From: Microdochium bolleyi
Taxonomy: Eukaryota > Ascomycota > Sordariomycetes > Xylariales > Microdochiaceae
Direction: 5' to 3'
Assembly: GCA_001566295.1 (NCBI GenBank)
Contig: KQ964280.1
Location: forward strand, 44,407 to 108,406
DNA length: 64,000 nucleotides
The notes beneath the pieces are model-generated. The model saw nothing but the letters and a program-made list of their open reading frames with translations. It ran no database searches and was not told the DNA's origin. Position numbers and translations under genes: made by a program. This document shows, piece by piece, positions 50,929 through 63,258 of this stretch. Numbering within the stretch: the stretch's first letter is position 1; each line of letters opens with the position of its first letter.

Positions 50929-53604
50929 GATGCCGACTGGCGGCTATGACCACGCCCGCCAACCTCCGCAGAGGGGACGAGCGGGAGCCAGCTCTATACT
51001 GCACAGCTGGGTGCGGCTGGGTGAGGACAGGCGAGCGGCATGGGTTGTGGGCGAGATGGAAGCTGGGTGTCGTGGTCCGTGGAAGGTAAGCGTAGGCCTG
51101 AGCTACGATGCGGCTGCTGGCGGGTGCGTGACGTTGAGGCTCCTGCCTGGTTGGGGTAGGTACCGAGTCGATCCGAGCCCGTGCGCGCAGCCGAAAGGAC
51201 GGGCAGCCGTGATGTGATGGTGCTCAAGCCGACCACAAGACCTGGCCTGGGCGGGCTGGAAAGCGAGGCTTGCGACACGGTGAGAGGCGTCGATATTCGA
51301 GGTCGGTCCTCTGTTTTGCGAGGGTTGTGGGACAGGAGGAGGGCGGCGTGGAAGCGTCGAGCAGGGCGCGAGGGTAATGAGGACTGGGAAACCCCGGGCC
51401 CGGACAAGGGCAGCCGAGGGCAGCCCTGGAGCCCTGGTGGTGGCAGCCAACGGTCGGGGCAGGCCCGCCAGTCACAGGCTGCGATAGGCAACTGAGGGCA
51501 CCCCGGGCTGAAAGGCGGCGGCTCAGCCTTGGCTGAGGTGGGGGCGTCAAGGTGCAGCCGGCCCAGCCAGCCACGCCGGGCTCCACTGCCTGTGGCAGGA
51601 TGCTGCCCAGGTGGTTGTGTTGGTTGTGCGTGCCTTTGGCGCGGGGGAGGCATGCAGCTCAGGGCTGTCGGGTGTCTCTTATCTCAGCTGACTGCTGTCT
51701 CCATGGCTTTCGGAACCCGTTCCGCGATCCCAATGCAGCGCCCTCTGGGTGCTCATGATTGTCGGCTCGACTTTCAGCAGTCGGCGGACGAGCAGTAGCC
51801 ACGGCACGATACCTAAGCGTAAGGGCGCCCAACCCAACAGTCACCCTGTCTCGAGCTCATGCCACGAACCGTTCACTATGGCCCCAAACCCTAATCTTGC
51901 CCGCCAGACACCACGCAGCCGGCCGAGAACATACGCGGACGACGGAAGTGGAGCCTTCACACCGCACGCTAGTCTAGTCGCTCGTCTAGTCGCTCGTCTA
52001 GTCGCTCTTCTGTGAGTCTCGATTACGCACAGACACGCCTTATCCACGTGGGGGATGCCGCTACCGCGATGGCGTCCTGGAGAAGGTATTCAGGGTACTG
52101 ACTGGCCAGGGCCATACTCTCCGCCAGAAGGACAATATTGGGTCTGCAGCATCGTGGTACCATGTATTCGACCGAGTCCGGGCACCAAGCGCGACTAACA
52201 TCACGAACCTGGGCCAACAGCCCTGCCATACGGAGACGTCGCAATGGTCAAATAGCGCTGTCCTGGGACTCGAAGTAGATGAACCAACGAGCGGGAAATA
52301 GGTTCCAACGGCCACGCCACCGCCGCAGTCTAGGTGCTCACCGAGACGAAAGTCGGACACGCCACAATCTACGACGACAATCACTCGCCATGGAAGCGCC
52401 ACAGCGGCGGGCGTTTCTAGTAACCATGTTGCACAAGATCCGACAGCTGACCGAAAGTAACAACTTGTTGTTCTACGCAAGGAACTGGACATCGACACAT
52501 CGGAGATGCTCGACTCCGGTGCAGTCCGTGGCCTTTGCTCCGTGCCACATCCTGGCGTAACATTGCAATTTGCTCTCCCGTACATTTGGGGTCAATCATC
52601 TCACGGCTCGGTGCGACGTCATTTTATGATCATTGCATGCGTTGCAGCTCCCGGCCTCTCCATTCTCATGGTTTGGCGACTCTCCCAGGATCATGTCGTC
52701 TAGAGCTTGACATTTCTGAGCCTCGTCGTAATCATAAGCCTTTGCCTGCCCGAACAAGTACGCGTACCCCTCTCATCTCTCGCCCAATGTGGCAATAGAT
52801 AAGGGCCTGCCCTGCCCCTTGTCAGACGAGTAACACCCCACGGGCTGCTGTCACGCCAGATACTCATGCACCGCCACTTGACATCCATACTGCGTAGATG
52901 TCGGATGCAACCCACCAGCAGCGATCCCGGGCATTCGGCTGGGAGCGTCGGATTCCTCTGGGACCGGGCTGCACCCGATCGAAACACACCACTTTGTCAC
53001 GAGGAAGCTTTGCGTGACGCTGGTCGGGTGGCTCGACATGCTTGTTCGCTGTCCCGGATTCTCTCGTTCCAGCACTGCTCGCCCGGCGTCAAACATGACA
53101 TGACAAGGGTCCGCAGTGCTACGCAACCATCACAAGGTGTCGCACCGACAGCTTAGAGTAATCAATATGAACATATATATGCCCAATTCCGAAACGCGTG
53201 CTACCTACTTAGGTCATTGTGAGATTATCTCATCTTACTGTGAGACCGCCGTGCAACAGTCAGCCACAGTCTGGCAGAAGAGGACAAGGCGAGCGACCAG
53301 TTTTGGATGCGCGGCTGCCGGATCGTCCGGCTTGGATAGCATTCCCACACGGCCACCACAGTACAGGCTCTGGTGGTGAGACTCAAGAAACATGCACGAT
53401 GTTCCCACGTCACAATTCTCTCACCGTCGCAGGTGAAGAAGACGCATAATCATCCCGTCGCATGCGGCCGCGCTCAATCCCCTGCCATTGCACCTGCCCG
53501 CACGGCCTGCGGCCAGTCTATCGCGATCCCAAACGGTCTCCTCACGTATTCGTGCCGTGTGGCTCGGCGTTCCCTCCCATCGGACCAAGCACTGATACAG
53601 AGTG
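50929..53604. other. Gene-poor region with a minisatellite
   Basis: About 2.7 kb with no supported gene. The left half (50950-51650) is very GC-rich and full of chance open frames on both strands. A 12-bp minisatellite lies at 51973-52008. The right half has mixed composition and no recognisable domains. Confidence 0.4.
51973..52008. repeat. 12-bp minisatellite, three copies
   Basis: Unit TCTAGTCGCTCG, two exact copies and a third with one end change. Non-coding. Confidence 0.95.
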
Positions 53605-56600
53605 TCATGCAGTGCCCGAGAGCGGCTGCTGCTCCTCCAGCCCGAGCGTCTGAACGAGGGTCTTGATCTCAGCCTTGTCGGCCTTGCTCCAGTCCACGCC
53701 CGTGAGGTGCTGCTGCATCTGCTGCTGCTGCATCTGCTGCTGCTGTTGATGTTGCGGAGTCTGGCAGAGCAGCATCACCCACAGCTCGTCGACTACAGCA
53801 CTCCGCACCCTCGGCCACGGGTGCAGCAGCAGCGCGCCGAGACGCTTCTTGGCCTCTGCGACGCCCTCGGCCCTCTTCTGCTGCTGCAGCTGTAGCTGGT
53901 CAGTGCTGCTGTTGCTGTCGTCCTTGGTGTCGCCCAGCCGCGCGATCTCGCCGTAGACCCTAATGCATGCCTCAAGCTTGCGCACGCTGCCGGTCTTGTA
54001 CCCGGCCTTTTGCACGAGGAGGCACAGGCGCTTGAGGTTCAGCGGCTGCTGTACCACCACAGCTGGACTATCTCCGTCGTGGCTGCTGTCGGACACTCTC
54101 TGTGGTCGCCGCCCGGGCAGGATGCCGATGTGGAACAGATACGCCACGACCTCGAGCGTGGGGAGCACGACGCGGTCCTGGTTCTCTTTGGTGTACTGCC
54201 TGAGGTTGTTCACCAGGGCGTCGGTGACCATGGCGAGGCTACTGCCCGGCCCTTGCGCCGCATCGTCTGCCTCGCAGAACCGCGCCAGCGCCGCGCGGCT
54301 GACCACCACCAGATCCTCGTTGCCCGTGTCCGCGGACGTGACTAGTCCCGCGAGGAGGCTCGCGATGGTCTCTGCGGGTTCCGCACGCCAGCCGGCGCAG
54401 ATCTGCTGGTCGAGGTTTGCGGTATCGCAGAGCTTGAAGAGGGCCGTGAAGTAGCCTTCTGATGCGAACGACATCTGGCGGAATGTGGTGGCAGAGCTAC
54501 ATTGTTCGTGGCCCGTGTTAGTAGTGGTCAAAGACGTGACTCCACCTGGATCACGGGAGAACGAGAGGAGATGCGCAAAAGTGACGAAGCGGGTACTTAC
54601 TCCTCTGGCAGAATCATCGCGAGCGCAGACTGCGCCTCGACACGAACCCGGTCGAGCTTCTCGGCCGCGAGCTTCAGAATGCGTGGGTATATGGCTGCCA
54701 TGAAGTCCTGGCTGGCACGGCGCGTCGCCCACACAGTCTTGGCCGCCCTGATCGCCTCCAGCCTGACGTGAGAGCCGACATCGCCGCGCGCGTTGGTGTG
54801 GTAGTCGTCCAGGCCCTCGGAGATGAGCGACAAGAAGGCGTCGGACTTGTCCTGGAGGATCGGCCTGTCGAGTAGGCTCTGCAGTATGGCCACCCTGAGC
54901 TCGATCGGCTTCTCGCCGCGCCAGCGGGTGCAGAGGACGTGGCTGACGTCCACGCTGACCGAGGGGATCTCATAGGCACGGACGAGGGCGCGAAAGTGGC
55001 CGTTGTGGTAGGTGCTCTGCTGAGTGCCTTGCGTGCGGCTCACGGTCTCGCACCAGCCTGTGACGATTTGGCCGCGGCGGTCGGGGCTCGACAGGCATAG
55101 CAGCCACAATGCCGCAGTTGAAGCTGGCCTCGTCACTTCGTCAGCGTCCTTTTCGAGCCACGCGTTGACTGTGGACTCCATATTTGTCATGGTCTCATGA
55201 AGATCATCGTGAGGGTGCATTGTGTTTGTAGCCACTTCTGACGCGCTGAGCTCGTCGAGCTTGAGGTAAGAGGCAATTTCCTCCTTTGACTTTGTGGTCA
55301 ACAGCACCAGGATGGGCGAGGCAGATACGAAGAGCTTGCTGGCGGCCTCGGCGACCAGCTCTGATTTGCGGTACTTTATGGTCGCAGAGTTGGTCCAGAT
55401 CGCTGTTAATGTTTCGATGAAGTTAGCAGACGGAAGGTCCGCGATGCTGTCCGGGTTGCCCTTCAAACGTAGCTTCAGGTTTTCGATAAAAGAGTCCAAC
55501 ACAGCTGCCAGGCTTAGCAGCAGTCCATGCCGTTCCTCAACTTGCCGGACCTGCAGAGAGCTCAAGTGACCAAGAAGAAGCTGAATGGAATTGTGAAATG
55601 TCTGGGAGGTTCGATTCCCATCGCTGCGCCGCGCAAGCTCGGCTGTGAGATTGCCAAAGGACTGCGCAGCCACTCGACGTGCCTCGGCGTCAAGGTCCCC
55701 CACGCCTCGCCATCCCAGAGTAGCGTCTAGCAAGGCGCGGCCGTAGTGCAGAGACAACTGCGTCGCCTGCAGGGCTACCGTATGTATCGCGCGAGATCGG
55801 AGTGCTACAGCGTGATAGTCAACGGCCTGGACGACTGCAATACCGTGGTCGACAGTATCTGGGTGGCGACCGATAAGCTCCTGCAGGGCGGCTGAAGAGC
55901 CTCGGCGGATGTTGCCTGCTGGATCGAGGGAGGCTGTGACCACGAGTTCAGTCGCGATAACCTGGAGGATGGACACGGATGCATCGTGGCCTCTGGCGAT
56001 CTGGACAGAGTTTGTTGGCACCAGCAACAGCTCCGCAGTGGAATATCGTCGAGCCAGTGCCCAGATGCCGAAACAAGCAGCATCTCTGACATTGCTGCCA
56101 ATCAGGCTTCCTGAAGGACTGCGCTTGTCAAAGGTTAGGCCCATCAGCAGAGCATGCACGATGTCGGAGAGATCTTCAGTTGGAGGTGACCTTCGGTATA
56201 GCAGGTGAGCCAAGGTCAGCATCAGGCCGTGCCACTCGAGGGGATCAACAGCCGTAAGATCCCGCGTGGGCGGCGCAGACGCGCTGTTCTTGCTCGGCAG
56301 CCACAGCACGTTGCGGTTGAGCGATTCCAGCACGGCAGAGACAACCTGGGAGGCCATGTCCGATTCGAGCTTCAATGTTATGACGCTAAGGGCTTTTGAA
56401 GCAGCCAATCGGACTGGCGTGTCGTTGTCGGCGAGGCGCTCCAACAGGTAGCCTATAGATGTCTCGATCATCTGGGAGTCGGCCATGGATTGGTCTTGCT
56501 TGCGCAGCACCAGAGTCGCCACCGACCGGACTACTTTGATCATCATCTTCCTCGCCAGTGCAGAGCCCTTGACGAGCTCAGAGTTTTGGTCTCCGCCGGA

Positions 56601-57614
56601 TGCTATTTCTTCAATGGCGTAGAAGACCTTAGAAAGGTAAGGATTCATGATGGACGTGTCCATTGCTGATCTGAGAACACCCGCGATGAAGCTCAAGCTG
56701 CCGATATAATAGTAGGGCGACTTGGAAGCTGCATCAGGCGTCGCCTGAAGGGTATACAAGCTCCAGTGAACCAGCGCATCGAGAACTCCGGCCTCTTGCA
56801 TGTCTCGTCTCATCGCCAAGCGGACGAGGAGTGTCCTCGCTCCGTCTCTTTCTTTGCCGGGGGAAGCCAGGAACTTCATGGCGAGCGGGATGACTCGTAG
56901 AGTGATACCAGGAACGTTTGCGGGCCACTGGAAGCCTGGGATACTGGGCTGCTCCAACTCGTCAGCGTCACCTGACGAAATGGTCGCCAGGTCGAATGGG
57001 GCAAAGAACAGCTGTGAGAGCCACAGCAAGATGATGTATCTTTCGTGCCATGACCATTGAGAATTCTTGGTTTCTACTCCTTCCCCATCGCTGGGATCAA
57101 TGATGGGTGTGTTGAGCTCTGCACGCTCAAGTGCACGAAGGACAAGTTCGAGATACCTGGTCTCGACGTTGAGGAACCTCACGATGACCTTGTCTCCGCG
57201 GATCTTGCAGAAAGCATAGAGGACCTTGCAGATTGCATCGGGCAGTGAAGTCAACCATTGGGACCTGGCTGATGCTGTGCGAGAGGTGTGGCGGCTGGAC
57301 AGGCACGCGAGATATGCCTCGGCGAGGGCAGGGAGCCATCGTGGAAGGTGAGAGTCGAGCAGCTGCGGCAGCTCTTGAAATGGTTCCAGCACCTTGTCGC
57401 AATACGGTTAGACCGGATGGTGAGGAAGAAAGTGTGTCTTGGACTGCAGACTGACCTGGGATGTCAGGCGAGAGACCTCCCTCACTCGAACCCGGGTCCG
57501 CAACTGCCCGTTGGGTTTGCGAAGGAATGGCCCAAGCGAGCGGTCAAAATCCGCAATGAGTCCTGCCGAGCTCTGCTGGACAATCACATCTTGATCGAGC
57601 TCGGAGATGTCCAT
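53605..57614 (-). CDS. cin1: Tubulin-folding cofactor D (Cin1/Alp1)
   Basis: Three exons, 57614-57456, 57392-54601 and 54496-53605, give 1280 aa. TBCD captures beta-tubulin from cofactor A and assembles the alpha/beta dimer with cofactors C and E. It is built of HEAT/ARM repeats. Telling segments are SLGPFLRKPNGQ, CKIRGDKVIVRFLNVETRYLE, WHERYIILLWLSQLFFAPFDL, AFGIWALAR-like CFGIWALARRYS, ELVVTASLDPAGNIRRGSSA with LQELIGRHP, and HYGRALLDATLGWRG near the middle. The joins give SRLTSQVLEPFQELP and ILPEDSATTFRQM. The C-terminal segment has a Gln/Met tract (QHQQQQQMQQQQMQQHL) before the last domain. The start is the ATG at 57614, giving MDISELDQDVIVQQ, as in relatives. It is divergent from the lyase gene. 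Confidence 0.94.
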
Positions 57615-58644
57615 CTTACTGGAGAGTTCGCCGGAGTCAAATACGTGGCCGACGTTGCTTCAGAGTTCCTTTGTGCTTCACCGGCGCGAATAGTCCGTTC
57701 CATTGTAAGGCTGCTGCTAGGCAGAACCATGGAGAAAGACACAGTGCATACTGCACAGTCTTTCTAGCGACAATTACACGGTACAGACACCCACAATGTC
57801 CGCCCATGCATCGAGCAAACGAGGACTTGATTGACGGTGTGAATATCTCAGATAGTCGCCGGATCATACAAGACACTGCACATAGCCTTAATGATCGCAC
57901 TCAGATATCGACTCGCGACTCAATCGTTCTATGAGGGTACAACGCCTACTCTCACCGCCTATTGAGGAATGATCGAACGTTCCGGGCATTCCATAACCGA
58001 AGCATGGGCTGTCTGTGCTCGTGAAAGCGACAATCCCATTCGACGCCATGATGTCAGATACCGACTGTCTTAGACCGCCGGACTATTTCACACACTCACA
58101 GAGTTCGACAGCTCAAGACCTACCAGGTCCTCAGTACGGCACGTGCAGCCTCCGGGTCTTGGTCATGCTTCAGGCTGGTTCTCATCAGCCAAACTCTGAG
58201 TAGACCAGCCAGCCTGAGTAGCTCGGTTCATGATGCCCCGAACATCCCCCAACATGCATAGGCTTGTGTCCCTGGATTTATCCGTTGCCCAAGCTGTATC
58301 GAGCTAGAATGCGGAGACTGGCGTTCTGAGAGCAATTTCGCAGGCTTCCCCCGCATGAACCCTGGCTCCAGAGTCTGTGAGAGTGTGGGGGAGAGCCAGC
58401 AGCCAGGGTGCCCAGGTCAGGAACCCAGATCTGCATTCAATCGTCCAGTCTTGGTTACATCGTCCTTTTCCGCCGAGATGAGCATCCTGGCAGGCTCGTG
58501 TCCGGCCAGCCGGCTCTGAACTTCTATAAAGCTGAGGATGGCCACTGGCTACGGACGTCATGACATGGTCCTCGGCATGCCTCCATGCTCTCATCACAGG
58601 CTTGATAAGTCAGGCTGCACGCGCTCGGTTCCTCGGCTCTCACG
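57615..58644. promoter_or_regulatory. Divergent promoter region, cin1 and rhamnogalacturonan lyase
   Basis: About 1.03 kb between two outward-facing starts. No gene fits. The lyase is likely inducible, but I could not point to a specific site. Confidence 0.45.
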
Positions 58645-61257
58645 ATGGCGTACGGAAAGCTCTCCCTAGCCACGGCAGCCCTCGTGTCTCTGCTTGCTCG
58701 CACGTCGTTTGCAGAGGTCAATGCGACTGAAAACGCCACAAGTTTGACCATTCAGAATGGGCGTTTGTTTGCAAGTGTGGGCAAGGCCAAGGGAGCGGTC
58801 AATGCGCTGACCTTGGATGGCCAGAATCTTCTGGGTGTGCCATCTGGTTCGACTGGTATCCTCTATCTCGACTGTTACTGGTATGTTGCCTCGCCGGAGT
58901 GTATGTTGTGGTCTTCTCATAACTAAATGATCATCTAGCACGCCGCAGGGGTTCTGGACGCCGGGCAGCTCGAAACCAAGCTATGAGCTCTTTTCAGGCG
59001 TTGACTCGACGGGCACGAGCTACGGAGGCATCAAGATGTCTGACACCTACATTCCTACCGGCCAAGTCCTGGAACAGTACTGGTTCTTGCGTGACGGGGA
59101 GACAGGTCTGCACTCTTTCTCCCGTATCGCATACCACAACGAGTCGGCTCCCTTCCTACGCAATCTGCAAGAATTCCGCACGCTGTTCCGGCCAAACTCG
59201 GACATGTGGACACACCTGCTGGCCAACGAGCACACCTACGGGCCTCTGCCCGGCACGGCTGCCAAGGCGTCCCAGGTCGTTGTCCAGGATGCCACTTGGT
59301 ACCTTGGAAACACTCCCGGGGACGCCTACGTCCAGCAGGTGGCCGACTATTTCACCAAGTACACTTTCCAGGACACCTGGAGAGACCATCCGGTGCATGG
59401 CATGTGAGTCTCAGACCACGGGAGCAGGTCTTGATAGACATGATGTTAACATGGGACACGATATAGGTACGCCGATGGCTCAAAGACTGCGGATGGATCG
59501 ACATTCGGCTCGTGGCTCGTCATGAACACACTTGAGACATACTATGGTGGACCGCTGCACTCGGACCTGGTCGTAGACGGCATTGTATATGACTACATGG
59601 GTTGGTCCCGTCCCGAAACTCTTCCGCACAACTGGAGCATGCTAACAATCCGGCATAGTATCAAACCATCATGGTGATCAGACGGTACGCGGGCACGCAC
59701 GAGATGATGAACTGCAGAGCGACATCCCGGGCACCTACTGACCTCATATCTTCGTCACAGCCCAACATCACGCATGGCTTCGACCGCACTTTTGGACCGG
59801 TACGTAGTGACTCCCACTCCTCCTAGTGCCTGCTGTGGCAGCTGGAAACGCTTACACCACGCCTCCCATCCAGCAATACTACCACTTCAACCGCGCCCCA
59901 GCCGGCACGGACATCTTGACCCTGCGAGCCGACGCTGCACAGTACGCTGACCCGACGTGGAATGCCGACTTCTACGACTCGATCGCCAAGCACGTGCCCA
60001 ACCTCGTGACGAGCCAGCAGCGCGGCGAGTTCAAAACCAAGATTGACCTGCCCAAGAACGCGAAGAACGCCATCGTGGTGCTCTCTGAGAACGGCGTCGA
60101 CTTCCAGGACAATGTATACGACTCCAAAGTGTACCAGTACTGGGCCGAGGTCGACAAGGCCGGACGGGCCACGATCCCGCGCGTCAAGGCCGGGACGTAC
60201 CGCGTCACTGTCTATGCGGACAGTGTGTTTGGCCAGTTCGTGCAGGACAATGTTGTCGTGACTGCAAGCAAGACGAAGGATTTCTCCGTGAAGTGGCGCG
60301 AGGAGAGCGCCGGCAGGGAGCTCTTCCGCATCGGAACACCGGACAAGAGCAGCGGCGAGTACCGGCACGGGTACGAGCGTGATCAGAGCCGCTCTGCGCA
60401 CCTCGAGCAGTACCGCATCTACTGGTAGGTCGTCATGTTCGGGAAACTCGTCCAACAGCGTTCACCTGCAAATGGGCTGACTCGTGTGATGCTTCAAGGG
60501 CCGTGTCCGACTTTGTCAAGGACTTCCCCAACGGCATCACCTACAAGGTCGGCAAGAGCGACCCGGCCAAAGATCTCAACTACGTCCACTGGAGCGTCTT
60601 TGGCGGGTACGCCAACTCGCTCCGGACCGAGCCGTACGTCGGGAACGGCAATGTCAACAATTGGACCATCCAGTTCGATGTCGACAAGCATGCTCTTGGC
60701 CCTCCCGGCCCTCCTGGTCCTCCTCATGGACCTGCCGCTATTGCTCCTGCAGCACCAGGCCCTGGGCCTGCGGGGCCAGGACAGCACCCCCGAAAAGCGA
60801 CGTTCACCGTGCAGCTGGCGGGCGCAAAGACGGCTGCGGGCAACACGGACGTGTACAATGCCTCAGAGCCGCACGCGAACCTGAGATACACCGTCAGCGT
60901 AAATGGGAGGGACTTGGAGCCCTGGGTCATCCCGTAAGTCTTGCCCCGCTAATTACTCGACCGTGTTTCCGTCCCCCTTCCCACTCCGTTGTCTAGACGC
61001 TTCCGCATTGCTGACACTACAGCCCTCTTCCTTGCCCTGCTCCTAGGTACTACCAGAGCAGCTCCTGTGCGGTCCGCTCGGCCGTGATATGCTACAACCT
61101 GGCGCACAAGTTCTCGTTCGATGCAGGCCTGCTGCGCGCGGGGGCGCAGAACGAGATCGTGCTGAGCCTGCCGTACAACGCAACCAACTACGAGAGCGCG
61201 GTGCTGCCGCGGTCCGTGTATGTGCAGTATGACGCGCTGCGGCTGGAGGTTGAGTGA
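58645..61257 (+). CDS. rglB: Secreted rhamnogalacturonan endolyase, PL4 family
   Basis: Eight exons: 58645-58880, 58939-59403, 59467-59600, 59659-59684 (26 bases), 59761-59799 (39 bases), 59874-60424, 60499-60933 and 61047-61257. They give 698 aa. A signal peptide (about residues 1-23) is followed by the PL4 catalytic beta-sandwich: FWTPGSSKPSYELFSGVDST, SYGGIKMSDTYIPTGQVLEQ, LFRPNSDMWTHLLANEH, YTFQDTWRDHPVHGMYADGS and HHGDQTPNITHGFDRTFGP. Domain II (about 400-440, KVYQYWAEVDKAGRATIPRV) and the CBM-like domain III follow, ending RSVYVQYDALRLEVE. The enzyme cleaves the rhamnose-galacturonate backbone of pectin hairy regions by beta-elimination outside the cell. Domain III carries a Gly/Pro-rich insertion at about residues 547-582. 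The RglB-type subfamily is favoured by length; rglA is less likely. Confidence 0.92.
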
Positions 61258-61793
61258 ATCAGCAGGTCGTCATTGGCTTGCATGCATGCTTGCTTGCATG
61301 CATGCTTGCTTGCCTGCGTGTGGGTGGTGGGACTGCCTGCCCTCTTTGCAAATCAGTCTTGTCCGGGAGGGTTGTACCCGTGTCACAATCAAGTCGTCGT
61401 GGTTACCGAAGCATCAGCCATGTAAACATGCAATTTGTGGATGTGCTTGAAGATAGATGTGCATGCTGCACATTACCCTAATGCAAGATGTTAAATCAGA
61501 ACCCAGCGGCCCGAGTCGCCGGAGGCTCTCCTCCAGACGGCTGGGAACCCGTTATGAACCCTATGAACCCCCGTCCCCCCAGCCTTCAGAGGCTGCCCCG
61601 CAATGTCTCACCCAGGGCTCGAGGTGGCTAACGTTTCCTCTTTCGGCGAGATCTCCCCGACTTCATTGCTCGTTTCTGTGCCCAACGGCGCGGTTCATGC
61701 AACGCGCCAGGACCCAGCAAAGTGCCAACAACACCCCCGTGCGACATCACAGGGTCCCCAAACACTCACGGCATACAGGGCAAGATCGCCGAG
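61258..61793. other. Intergenic with palindromic direct repeat
   Basis: No gene seen in 536 bp. A 16-bp unit is repeated at 61276-61307 just after the lyase stop. The rest is the 5' flank of the MOSC gene. Confidence 0.45.
61276..61307. repeat. Tandem 16-bp self-complementary repeat
   Basis: Two exact copies of GCTTGCATGCATGCTT, containing the palindrome GCATGCATGC, then a partial third copy. It starts 19 bases after the lyase stop codon, so it is probably transcribed in the 3' UTR. Confidence 0.95.
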
Positions 61794-63258
61794 ATGAAAA
61801 TATCAGAGGTGAGCAAGCGGGCTGACAAATTTCGGGAGCCGCCGTCGTCTCACGCTCCATGCTGACACGGCACATGTATAGCTCTACATATATCCCATCA
61901 AGTCGCTGCGGCCGTGCCCGGTGCAGCGCGCACGGCTGTGCGCCGAAGGAGTCGAGCATGACCGGCGGTTCATGCTGCTCAAGGTCGTCGTCGGCCCAGG
62001 ATCCGACACCGGCAAGACAGCGTACAAGCCCGTCCAGGTCTTCCGAATGCCCGAGGCCGCGCTCTTTTCGCAGCGTCTCGTCGGTAGCGGGGCCGCTGTG
62101 CAGCACGATGACGACGACGAGGAAGCGCAGGCGATAGAGGTCACGTACAACGTGCCCCACGTCCCCGTCGCCCCAGCGCATCCCTCGCAGTCCCAGAAGC
62201 TGTCCGTCCCGCTGCGGCCGGCCGCTGAGTTCCTCGCGGGTTGCGAGACCGTGGACGTCAGCCTGATGGGCAGCGCGGGGCGGGGCTACCGCATGGGCGA
62301 GCCGTACGATGCCTGGTTCAGCGCGTGCCTGGGCTACGAGGCGCACCTCGTGTACGTGGGCGACTTCAAGAGGCCCGTTCTGGCAGGGCTGCCGTCGTCG
62401 TCGTCGTCGTCATCGTCGCAGGCGGTATCATCCGGCGCTGCCAGGGACGAAGGGCTGCTCGCGCAAGCATCATCGTGGCTGTCGTCGACTTTCTCGTCCC
62501 TGCTTCCGCCCTCAGCTGCAGCTGCAGACTCGCCACCGGCGCTGGTGTACAACGAGTGCGCCCCTTTCCTGGTGACGAATCGCGCGTCCCTGAGGGACTT
62601 CAGCACGCGGTTCGAAGGTGAGGATGAGGGTGGAGGCCACGGTGCTGGCATGGACATGACCAAGTTCCGGCCCAATATCGTCGTCGATGACGATGATGAG
62701 GATAAAGATGACGATGGAGATAGCAACGATATTAACGCAAGGGCCAAGACAGATGGACCCGATGATGGCAGGGTGCTGGGGCAGCAGCGCCTCAAGCCGT
62801 GGGAGGAAGATTACTGGGGCGAGCTCACAATCTCTCCACCACCTCCTCGTCCTGCTTCTCCCACTCAATCAGCTTTCGCAGGTGGCCCAGAGGCCAAGCG
62901 CCAGCCGCGCGCATGCCGCCTCGAGCTGACGGCCAACTGCGGGCGGTGCAACTCGATCAACGTCGACTACGCGACGGGGCGCACCGCGGCGGGGGAGCAG
63001 GGCACCGCGCTCAAGAAGCTCATGAAGGATCGCCGCGTCGACGCTGGGTCCAAATACACGCCCATATTCGGGCGGTACGCGTTCCTGCTGGCGCTGGGGC
63101 GAGACGGAGGAGGTGGAGATGGCCTCCTAGGTGGTGATGATCGTCCCCACGACGACGACGACGACGGCGGCGTGTCAATCTGCGTGGGCGATCATGTCGT
63201 CGTCACGAGACGCAAGCATGAGCGCGACGTGTGGTCGTGGCCAAAGTACGACGACTAA
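61794..63258 (+). CDS. MOSC-domain protein, mARC-like
   Basis: Two exons, 61794-61808 (15 bases, MKISE) and 61882-63258, give 463 aa. The N-terminal MOSC beta-barrel region (LYIYPIKSLRPCPV, EHDRRFMLL) and the C-terminal MOSC domain (CRLELTANCGRCNSINVDYA, then SKYTPIFGRYAF and VCVGD-like ICVGDHVVV) match the Moco-sulfurase C-terminal family. The cysteine of GRCNSI (about residue 361) is in the place of the molybdenum-ligating Cys of mARC reductases, so a Moco-dependent N-reductase is likely. No N-terminal membrane anchor is seen. Two low-complexity insertions, a polyserine run (about 178-185) and a strongly acidic stretch (about 272-290), make the protein longer than usual. Fungal members are poorly studied; the substrate is unknown. 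Confidence 0.87.

Noticed and set aside
55603..55622. A perfect tRNA B-box-like GGTTCGATTCC
   Set aside because: It lies inside the cin1 coding sequence, and no A box or acceptor pairing was found at the right distance.
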